Shown piece by piece: positions 22,756-29,056 of a stretch of 33,914 bases of DNA. Source of the stretch: Companilactobacillus nuruki (lineage in GTDB: Bacteria > Bacillota > Bacilli > Lactobacillales > Lactobacillaceae). Made by a program: the position numbers and the translations under genes. The first letter of the stretch is position 1, and every line of letters starts with the position of its first letter. A model generated the notes under the pieces. The model was not told the DNA's origin and ran no database searches. It saw only the letters and a program-made list of their open reading frames with translations. The stretch spans positions 1 to 33,914 of the forward strand of contig NZ_NIPR01000009.1 in NCBI RefSeq assembly GCF_002872255.1. Direction: 5' to 3'.

Positions 22756-22843
22756 ATATAAAGTTGAATACATTTATCTAAAATCTTAGGATATTATATT
22801 TTATATTGACCAATTCTGAAGTCATTAAAAGCTAACTTTATAT
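22756..22843 (+). promoter_or_regulatory. Leader region with distant inverted repeat before a small membrane protein
   Basis: ATATAAAGTT (22756-22765) and AACTTTATAT (22834-22843) are perfect inverted copies 68 bases apart. The right arm touches the GGGGG Shine-Dalgarno site of the gene at 22857. A possible promoter, TTGAAT-N17-TAGGAT, starts inside the left arm (22764). The copies may be two operator sites; if transcription starts further upstream they could pair and mask the RBS. Confidence 0.35.
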
Positions 22844-22856
22844 GGGGGTATTTATC

Positions 22857-23192
22857 ATGAACGAAAATGGAAAACAAGTTCCTGACGAAATAAAGGGTTG
22901 GAATTGGGGGGCCTTCATGTACAACTTTATCTGGGGTATAGGTAACAAAACTTATTTACCATTGCTTTGCTTAATTCCATTTTTTAATATTATTTGGGTC
23001 TTTGTCGTGGGGTTCAAAGGAAACACTTGGGCATGGCAAAAGGGCGATTACAAAGATATTGAAACATTTAAAGCTGTCCAAGCTACTTGGAATCGTGCTG
23101 GTCTTGTACAATTTATTATTGCTATTGCCGTACTTATACTTTATATTTTCTTTTTTGCCTCAATTCTTTCGTCATTATCATCTAATTATTAA
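22857..23192 (+). CDS. Small membrane protein with GWNWGAF motif
   Basis: Protein of 111 aa. Seen: the N-terminal block PDEIKGWNWGAFMYNFIWGIGN, given here as residues 9-30, a first hydrophobic hairpin (TYLPLLCLIPFFNIIWVFVV), the GFKGNTWAWQKGDYKDIETF segment, QATWNRAG and a C-terminal membrane helix (FIIAIAVLILYIFFFASIL). This is a widespread Firmicutes family of unknown function; some database relatives carry the misleading name ribonuclease G. Start ATG 22857 with GGGGG 8 nt upstream, not the ATG at 22842 that overlaps that site. It is convergent with the 88-aa membrane protein and shares a terminator with it. Confidence 0.8.
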   Translation: MNENGKQVPDEIKGWNWGAFMYNFIWGIGNKTYLPLLCLIPFFNIIWVFVVGFKGNTWAWQKGDYKDIETFKAVQATWNRAGLVQFIIAIAVLILYIFFFASILSSLSSNY

Positions 23193-23208
23193 CTCAAAAT
23201 AAATATTT

Positions 23209-23257
23209 AAAAAATGCCAGTCAGCAACCTTCAAGGTTTGTTGACTGGCATTTTTTC
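23209..23257. terminator. Bidirectional terminator
   Basis: AAAAAATGCCAGTCA pairs with TGACTGGCATTTTTT, with an inner CCTT/AAGG extension containing a mismatch and a bulge. It serves the convergent genes on both sides. Confidence 0.88.
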
Positions 23258-23522
23258 ATTCATAAATTCTATTAACAACTTTTTGATGGTACAAATCGTT
23301 CCCTTGTCCCCAAAAAATAAAGCTAAGTGACACGTAAACAACGGCCAATACTATATTCAAAATATTAAATTGCATGAGATTAGTTAACATTAACCAAATA
23401 ATCAAGATAATTGATAATATCGGAACAATGGCACCCAACCAAACACGCGAATTATTTGCTAAAACATATTTCTCTAGGACTAAGGAGGCAATTGAACCAA
23501 CGACAAAAATAACCCCTAACAT
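23256..23522 (-). CDS. Small hypothetical membrane protein
   Basis: Protein of 88 aa with three hydrophobic segments (about 1-19, 28-48 and 53-71) and short polar ends. No family recognised. The ATG has a clear GGGGGTG 6 nt upstream, and the stop lies in the shared terminator, so the gene boundaries look real. It is transcribed alone from the region that also serves the DNA glycosylase gene on the other strand. Confidence 0.65.
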   Translation of the reverse strand: MLGVIFVVGSIASLVLEKYVLANNSRVWLGAIVPILSIILIIWLMLTNLMQFNILNIVLAVVYVSLSFIFWGQGNDLYHQKVVNRIYE

Positions 23523-23597
23523 AATTACACCCCCATAATTAATTCAGCATGAAGTATGTTAACACAAATAATTTTCTGAAATAAACCAAAAAGACTC

Positions 23598-23611
23598 TGA
23601 AAACGTCTTCA
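23598..23611. promoter_or_regulatory. Candidate catabolite-responsive element (cre)
   Basis: TGAAAACGTCTTCA fits the CcpA consensus WTGNAARCGNWWWCA except at one W position and the first flanking base, and is nearly palindromic. It lies 10 bases upstream of a possible -35 for the gene at 23672 and 76 bases upstream of the gene at 23522. A role is not shown. Confidence 0.4.
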
Positions 23612-23620
23612 AGAAACAAT

Positions 23621-23649
23621 TTAACACTTTTTCGCCATTCTATTAGATA
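23621..23649 (+). promoter_or_regulatory. Possible promoter of the DNA glycosylase gene
   Basis: TTAACA (23621-23626) and TAGATA (23644-23649) are separated by 17 bases and sit 23 bases before the TTG start. GATAAT at 23646 is an alternative -10 with a longer spacer. Confidence 0.4.
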
Positions 23650-23671
23650 ATATTTGTTAGGAGGATTTACC

Positions 23672-24322
23672 TTGTACACACAAATTAATATCTATAATCT
23701 ATTAGAAATCCTATCAAAAAAACTCGGTGAACAAAATTGGTGGCCCGCTGAGAATAACGAAAATATGCTGGCGGGTATGATCCTGATTCAAAATACTAAT
23801 TGGAAAAATGCTGACAAATCTCTGGCTAATTTAAAAATGGCGACTGACTTTAACGTTGATAAAATGCTGGCCCTGTCAACTGAACAGATGGAACAATTAA
23901 TTCAACCTAGTGGTTTCTTCCATAATAAAGCTGTTTACTTGCGTTCTATATTAACGGCATATCGTGATAATTTCGACGATTGGGAGAAATTATCTACACC
24001 AATATTAAGGAAAAAACTAATCGCGATGAAGGGCGTTGGCAATGAAACTGCTGACGTTCTACTACTCTATTATTTCCATCGTCCAGCTTTCGTGGCTGAT
24101 AATTATGCAATGAAATTATTTACAAAACTACATACTTTTACTAAGAGACCAACTTATTTACAACTCAAAAACGCCGTTGAAAGAGATTTTAAGTTAACCT
24201 CCAAACAGGCTGAAGAATTACATGCCTTAATTGACGAATTCGGCAAATTAAACAGTGACTTCTTCGATGAATATCAACTCAAATTGCCTTATTTAACGGC
24301 CCATAATACCGTAAAAGAATAG
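23672..24322 (+). CDS. MagIII-like DNA glycosylase (HhH-GPD superfamily)
   Basis: Base-excision repair protein of 216 aa. Seen: NWWPAENNENMLAGMILIQN (22-40) followed by TNWKNA, RPSGFF-like QPSGFFHNKA (78-87), the helix-hairpin-helix MKGVGNETADVLL (119-131) and catalytic Asp D143 in VADNYA. The WWP, QNT, PSGF and D-x-Y features closely recall H. pylori MagIII 3-methyladenine glycosylase. The Lys that gives endonuclease III its lyase activity (GVGxKTA) is Glu here, and there are no cysteines, so no Fe-S cluster. I expect a monofunctional alkylbase glycosylase. Start: TTG 23672, 7 nt after AGGAGG. Its 3' end overlaps the convergent TetR gene by 30 bases. Confidence 0.85.
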   Translation: MYTQINIYNLLEILSKKLGEQNWWPAENNENMLAGMILIQNTNWKNADKSLANLKMATDFNVDKMLALSTEQMEQLIQPSGFFHNKAVYLRSILTAYRDNFDDWEKLSTPILRKKLIAMKGVGNETADVLLLYYFHRPAFVADNYAMKLFTKLHTFTKRPTYLQLKNAVERDFKLTSKQAEELHALIDEFGKLNSDFFDEYQLKLPYLTAHNTVKE

Positions 24323-24895
24323 ATGCATCAAATCGTCTTCATGATTTTTAATTTCAACTGGACTATGTAATTTGTTAAATTCTGAATTCATGGCATGAAC
24401 AACAAACATATCTAAATATATCATTGCTCCTTCATCTGTTATATTAGGATCAACGGCTCCTTCGTCCCTACCCTGATCCAGTAGCTTCTTCCAAAAAGAG
24501 TGTTTATTATCGTTATAAACTTTCATAACGCTGTTATCACCATTTTTACCACTAAATTCGTCATACATAAAAACCACAAAATCATCGCTGATTTCATTTG
24601 ACATAGAAATACCAAAATTCATCATATCTTGCATCTTTTCGACAAAAGTTTTATTAGTTGCATTCAAATAAGCTTCTGATTCATTATAACCATCAATTAT
24701 CAATTTAATAACTACTGCTCGAGCTAAGGAAACTTTATTAGAAAAATATTTATATAAAGTTACCTGTGAGGATCTTGCCTCTTTAGCAATCTTTGCTATA
24801 GAGGCTTTTTTGTAACCTTCTTTAACAAAGACCTTTGTAGCAGCTTCTAAAATCGATTCTTTTTTGTCTTTTTTACGTTTCAAATTATCAACCAT
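24293..24895 (-). CDS. TetR family transcriptional regulator
   Basis: Protein of 200 aa. Seen: an N-terminal TetR HTH (ESILEAATKVFVKEGYKKAS, then IAKIAKEARSSQVTLYKYFSNKVSL, about 13-57) and a variable helical ligand domain with an acidic middle (MYDEFSGKNGDNSV). Start ATG 24895 with GAGGT 7 nt upstream; a longer reading from 24940 lacks an RBS. It is divergent from the ABC exporter, whose promoter carries two operator-like sites, so it most likely represses that exporter and possibly itself. It overlaps the convergent glycosylase gene end. Confidence 0.92.
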   Translation of the reverse strand: MVDNLKRKKDKKESILEAATKVFVKEGYKKASIAKIAKEARSSQVTLYKYFSNKVSLARAVVIKLIIDGYNESEAYLNATNKTFVEKMQDMMNFGISMSNEISDDFVVFMYDEFSGKNGDNSVMKVYNDNKHSFWKKLLDQGRDEGAVDPNITDEGAMIYLDMFVVHAMNSEFNKLHSPVEIKNHEDDLMHLFFYGIMGR

Positions 24896-24973
24896 TATAA
24901 TTACCTCAAATATTTTTTGTAATGATATTTCATTTTTCATTACTATCTAATAGCCTTTTGAAAAATACCGCTT

Positions 24974-24991
24974 CTAATAGTTCAATATTAG
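24974..24991. promoter_or_regulatory. Putative TetR operator 1
   Basis: CTAATAGTTCAATATTAG is a perfect inverted repeat (CTAATA/TATTAG arms) in the TetR-ABC intergenic region. Its core AATAGTTCAATATT matches operator 2, read on the minus strand, in 13 of 14 positions. Confidence 0.65.
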
Positions 24992-25003
24992 CTTTCATCT
25001 TTA

Positions 25004-25032
25004 TTGACAAGGGTTACTAGTGGCTTTAATAT
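25004..25032 (+). promoter_or_regulatory. Sigma-A promoter of the ABC exporter operon
   Basis: TTGACA (25004-25009), a 17-base spacer, then TAATAT (25027-25032). This is the best vegetative promoter in the window and lies between the two putative TetR operators, 55 bases before the ATG. Confidence 0.85.
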
Positions 25033-25040
25033 ACACGGTA

Positions 25041-25054
25041 AATAGTGAACTATT
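25041..25054. promoter_or_regulatory. Putative TetR operator 2
   Basis: AATAGTGAACTATT, a perfect 6+6 inverted repeat right over the expected transcription start of the exporter operon. It would block the promoter when occupied. Confidence 0.7.
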
Positions 25055-25087
25055 CAAGACAAATATTTCATTTTAGGGGTAAATATT

Positions 25088-26008
25088 ATGTTAAATCAAA
25101 ATGTTCCAATCTTACACATTGATCATCTACAAAAAAACTTTGGCAAGTTTCATGCGCTTAAAAATATTACTTTCGATATCTATCCGGGGGAAGTTTTTGG
25201 ATTTATCGGTCCTAATGGTGCTGGTAAGTCAACTACTATTAGAACCATTTTGGGAATCCTCAGAGCCTCTGGTGGTCGAGCTACTATCTTCGGTAAAGAT
25301 GTCTTCAAAGATGCCGTTGAAATCCACAAACGAATCGCTTACGTTCCCGGTGATGTTTATCTCTGGCCCAATCTAACTGGTGGTGAAATTATTGATCTAT
25401 TTCTAAAGCTCGGTCATAGTCGCCACACATTAAAAACAGATGAATTAATCAAAAAATTTCAACTTGATCCTACCAAGAAAGCACGTACTTACTCGAAAGG
25501 AAATCGTCAAAAAGTGGCTTTGATTGCGGCCTTCTCTACTAAAGCCGATTTGTATATCTTTGATGAGCCAACCTCAGGACTTGACCCCTTAAATGAGGAG
25601 ATCTTTCAAAAAGAGGTCTTTAACCTTAAAAAAAATGGCAAAGCCGTTTTATTATCCAGTCATATTCTTTCTGAAGTTGAAAAAATGTGCGACAACATTG
25701 GCATTATTAGAAATGGCGAAATTGTTGAAACTGGTTCTTTAGCACAAATGCGTCATTTAACTAGAACTACTATCAAAGTTCAAACTCAAATTCAAACACC
25801 TGAACTACTTAGTATGTCTGGAGTACATAACGTTGAACTCGGTAATAATCAAACCGTACTATCAGTTGACTCCGATTACTTAGAAAGTGTCATGGCCTAT
25901 CTCTCACAAAAGCAAATCGTCTCAATTCAAGCAACGCCTCCTACTTTAGAGGACCTTTTCTTACGTTATTATGATTCAAACAACGGAGGATCAAATAATG
26001 AAAAGTGA
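25088..26008 (+). CDS. ABC exporter ATP-binding protein
   Basis: Cytosolic ATPase subunit of 306 aa. Seen: Walker A GPNGAGKS (41-48), signature YSKGNRQKV (135-143, in place of the usual LSGGQ), Walker B LYIFDEP (155-161), DPLNEE D-loop area and a switch His in LLSSHILSE, then a C-terminal domain of about 90 residues as in drug/antibiotic exporters. RBS TAGGGG 8-9 nt before the ATG. Its 3' end overlaps the permease gene by 11 bases, indicating coupled translation. It is expected to pump a hydrophobic compound; the inducer of the TetR and the cargo are unknown. Confidence 0.94.
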   Translation: MLNQNVPILHIDHLQKNFGKFHALKNITFDIYPGEVFGFIGPNGAGKSTTIRTILGILRASGGRATIFGKDVFKDAVEIHKRIAYVPGDVYLWPNLTGGEIIDLFLKLGHSRHTLKTDELIKKFQLDPTKKARTYSKGNRQKVALIAAFSTKADLYIFDEPTSGLDPLNEEIFQKEVFNLKKNGKAVLLSSHILSEVEKMCDNIGIIRNGEIVETGSLAQMRHLTRTTIKVQTQIQTPELLSMSGVHNVELGNNQTVLSVDSDYLESVMAYLSQKQIVSIQATPPTLEDLFLRYYDSNNGGSNNEK

Positions 26009-27614
26009 AAGATTTCAAAAAACATTTTTTCTCACTCGATTTAGTTTTAAACGAGATTGGTTAAGATTATCCGTCTGGACAGTCGTTTTAATTGGACTCT
26101 TTGTGGGCGTAGCCGCCAAATTCAATGGCTTGTATGGTAGTAAAAACGCTATTGAACAAATCATTAAAACCTTAAAAACTCCCGCTATGGTGTCCTTATT
26201 TGGGAAAATGCCTAGTGGACCTTATACGACCGCTGATGTATTTGCCTCAGAAATGACTGTCTTCATGGCAATTATCGCTGCTATTATGAACTTCTATTTC
26301 ATTATTCATAATACCCGTGGTGAAGAAGAAGATGGCATTTTAGAAATGATACAGGCACATTCAGTTGGTAGATTATCGAATCTGTCCGCCGCTTTACTCG
26401 AAGTTTTTATTTTAAATTTAGTTATCGGTTTAATCTATTCACTAGGTTTACAGTTTGCCAATCTAGCTGGTACCGATACAAATGGTAATTTTTTACTTGG
26501 CTTGGGACTCGGAGCAGTTGGTTTCATGTTTGCTAGTATCGCCGCCGTTATTGCCCAATTAACCGATAACTCCAGAACCGCTTCAATTCTTTCATATCTG
26601 GTTTTCGGGATTATGTACATTGCACGTATGATAACCGACGTTTCTCATTCTAAATACACTTGGCTTGTTCCTATGGGTTGGGTCGAAAAATTTTCAACTT
26701 ACAAAGATAATAACTGGTTACCCGTTTTATTAATGTTAATCCTATCGATTATCATGACCCTTTTGGCCTTTTATTTGAACAGTCATCGTGATGTTGGTTC
26801 CGGTTTGATTGCTACTAGGGCAGGTAAATCGCATGCTAGTATTTTTCTACGTGGACCAATTTCATTATCGTGGCGTTTAAATCGAGTCAGCATTTTGGTC
26901 TGGTTCTTTGGTATTATGATTCTCGGTGCCACTTACGGTTCGGTCTTCAACACCATAGGTGATATTCTCAAAACTAATCCAATGATGAAACAATTGTTGG
27001 ATACCAAAGCTATCAATGCCGCTAATATTTTAATCATCAAAGAATTCATTGCTTTACTAGTCATTGTCTTTGCAGTATTGGCATTGGTTCCTGGAATCTC
27101 ATTAATAAACTATCTTAAAACTGGGGAAAGTAAGGGCTATTTAGAAATAATCCATGCCACTCCAACCAGTCGTACTAGGCTGTACTTTTCTACTTTATTC
27201 TTAGCTACTTTGACTAGCATTGCTGTTTTCTTTGGTGGATTATATGGCCTATATATTGGTGGTAACGCCGTTATGAGTCATTATTTAGACTTCTCAATCT
27301 TCCTTAGAAGTTTCTATGGCTATCTCTCTCCATTGCTTGTTTTGATTGGTATATCAGCTTTTCTTATTGGTTGGTTGCCTAAACTAGTTGCCATCAACTA
27401 TGGTTATTTAATCCTAGCCTTCTTTATTCAATATTTTGGTAAATTGTTGAAATTACCTGATTGGTCTGCCAAAATCAGTCCTTTTGGTTTTATTGATAAA
27501 GTTCCGGTTAAAAATTTTGATATTGCAACCTTCTGGTGGCAAATTGGTATTGCTGTTATCTTGATAGGTATTGGTTATATTGGTTATAGAAGACGTGATT
27601 TGATTATTAATTAA
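25998..27614 (+). CDS. ABC-2 type exporter permease, 12-TM type
   Basis: Polytopic membrane subunit of 538 aa with about twelve hydrophobic segments in two similar halves. Each half opens with a short Arg-rich cytosolic stretch (TRFSFKRDWLRLSVW near 14; ISLSWRLNRVSILVWFFG near 290). The NTRGEEEDGILEMIQAHSVGR and TGESKGYLEIIHATPTSRTR segments mark the equivalent cytosolic coupling regions of the two halves. This resembles permeases of tetronasin/polyketide-type exporters. Start ATG 25998 with GGAGG 7-8 nt upstream. It pairs with the ATPase just before it. Confidence 0.92.
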   Translation: MKSERFQKTFFLTRFSFKRDWLRLSVWTVVLIGLFVGVAAKFNGLYGSKNAIEQIIKTLKTPAMVSLFGKMPSGPYTTADVFASEMTVFMAIIAAIMNFYFIIHNTRGEEEDGILEMIQAHSVGRLSNLSAALLEVFILNLVIGLIYSLGLQFANLAGTDTNGNFLLGLGLGAVGFMFASIAAVIAQLTDNSRTASILSYLVFGIMYIARMITDVSHSKYTWLVPMGWVEKFSTYKDNNWLPVLLMLILSIIMTLLAFYLNSHRDVGSGLIATRAGKSHASIFLRGPISLSWRLNRVSILVWFFGIMILGATYGSVFNTIGDILKTNPMMKQLLDTKAINAANILIIKEFIALLVIVFAVLALVPGISLINYLKTGESKGYLEIIHATPTSRTRLYFSTLFLATLTSIAVFFGGLYGLYIGGNAVMSHYLDFSIFLRSFYGYLSPLLVLIGISAFLIGWLPKLVAINYGYLILAFFIQYFGKLLKLPDWSAKISPFGFIDKVPVKNFDIATFWWQIGIAVILIGIGYIGYRRRDLIIN

Positions 27615-27701
27615 ATATTTATTCATGTTGTTTTTGTATGTGATAATAAGTTCTAAATAACTTAAATTTGTAATAGCGAGAAAAAATAACTCGTTCCGGT
27701 T

Positions 27702-27754
27702 AAAATAAAAGTCCCCTAGTAATCGTATATTAATTACTAGAGGACTTTTATTTT
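27702..27754. terminator. Bidirectional terminator
   Basis: A 22-bp stem with one mismatch (left arm from 27702 AAAATAAAAGTCCCCTAG, right arm ending 27754) flanked by A- and T-runs. It ends the exporter operon (+) and the decarboxylase-YnbB operon (-). Confidence 0.9.
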
Positions 27755-27772
27755 AGTATTTACAAACCTTTT

Positions 27773-29035
27773 CTACTTATAAAATGTTTCATTAACGGCT
27801 TGTGTAATTGCAATCTTGGCATGTGCATATGACAAGCCACCCTGAATATAAAGTGAATATGGTGGTCTCAATGGTCCATCTGATGACAATTCAATCGTTG
27901 AACCTTCTACGAAACTACCAGATGCCATAACAACATCATCGACATAACCATCTTGATGACTTGGAATTGGATCAACAAACGAATTCATTGGTGAAAAGTG
28001 TTGAATGGCAGCACAGAATTTAACCATTGGATCAGGTTCTCCGAATGATACTGTCTGCACAATATCAGTTCTAGGTGCATCCCATTTTGGTGAAACATTC
28101 ATTCCCATTTCTTCACATAACGCTGAGGTAAAAATCATTCCCTTCAAAGCTTCGCCAGTTGTATGAGCAGCCATAAAGAAACCTTGATAGAAATCTCTTA
28201 AATAACCCCAAGTTGCTCCCTCGCCTTTACCAGCACCGGGAACTGTTAGTCTTGAACCAGCACCATCTACCAAATCCTCTCGACCGACAATATAAGCACC
28301 ACTCTTAACCAAACCAGCACCAGCATTTTTATACAATGAGCCAGCCATAATATCAGCACCATAAAAGGTTGGTTCTTCCATTTCAGAAAATTCACCGTAA
28401 CAATTATCAATGAAAACATTAACATCGGGACGAATTGATTTAACGAATTTTATCATCTTAGCAATTTTTTCAACGGTAAAACTATCACGAACGGCATAGC
28501 CTCTTGAACGTTGGATTGCTACGACCTTGATAGAATCGTCTGCCAAATCATTTTTGGCATTGTCATAATCTACTGAACCATCTTCAAGTAATTCAGTCGT
28601 CTTAAAGTTAATACCATATTCTTTCATATTGCCGCGTTTATCGCCAGCTAATCCAATAACCTCTTGAATCGTATCATAAGGTGTACCAGTTAAATAATAA
28701 AGCGTGTTGCCTGGTCTAAGCATACTGAACAAGGCAGTTGAAATAGCATGAGTTCCTGAAGCAAATTGTGGACGAACTAACGCATCATCTACTTTGAAAT
28801 AATCAGCGTAAATAGCTTCAATCTTATCTCTACCAATATCATCATAACCATAACCAGTCGAAGGAACTAAATCCTCCTCACCAACACGATGTTTTCTAAA
28901 TAAATTCAAAACACGTTGTTGATTGTATAACACTTGTTGATCAATTTCTTCTAGACGTGGTTGAATCAATTTCTCAACCTTTGTTACTTTTTCACTTAAA
29001 TCCTTTGGTAATTTTTCTTTCCACGATAAGACCAT
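27773..29035 (-). CDS. YnbB-like PLP enzyme (methionine gamma-lyase / aluminum-resistance family)
   Basis: Fold-type I PLP-dependent protein of 420 aa. Seen: STGYGYDDIGRDKIE (59-73), RPQFASGTHAIST (88-100), the cofactor Asp in VFIDNCYGEF (D210), the Schiff-base lysine in MAGSLYKNAGAG (K236), and LRPPYSLYIQGGLSY near the C-terminus. The family is named for similarity to methionine gamma-lyase and sometimes for aluminium resistance, but its reaction is not established. RBS AGGGGG 9-10 nt before the ATG. It lies 21 bases downstream of the decarboxylase gene on the same strand, so both are likely on one transcript. Relatives usually sit near glnR/glnA, so this partner is unusual (from memory). 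Confidence 0.9.
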   Translation of the reverse strand: MVLSWKEKLPKDLSEKVTKVEKLIQPRLEEIDQQVLYNQQRVLNLFRKHRVGEEDLVPSTGYGYDDIGRDKIEAIYADYFKVDDALVRPQFASGTHAISTALFSMLRPGNTLYYLTGTPYDTIQEVIGLAGDKRGNMKEYGINFKTTELLEDGSVDYDNAKNDLADDSIKVVAIQRSRGYAVRDSFTVEKIAKMIKFVKSIRPDVNVFIDNCYGEFSEMEEPTFYGADIMAGSLYKNAGAGLVKSGAYIVGREDLVDGAGSRLTVPGAGKGEGATWGYLRDFYQGFFMAAHTTGEALKGMIFTSALCEEMGMNVSPKWDAPRTDIVQTVSFGEPDPMVKFCAAIQHFSPMNSFVDPIPSHQDGYVDDVVMASGSFVEGSTIELSSDGPLRPPYSLYIQGGLSYAHAKIAITQAVNETFYK

Positions 29036-29056
29036 TCTTTGGTCCCCCTCTTTTAA

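Noticed and set aside
22857-23192. Ribonuclease G assignment for the small GWNWGAF protein
   Set aside because: The protein is 111 aa with membrane segments and has none of the RNase E/G domains; the name is a database artefact.
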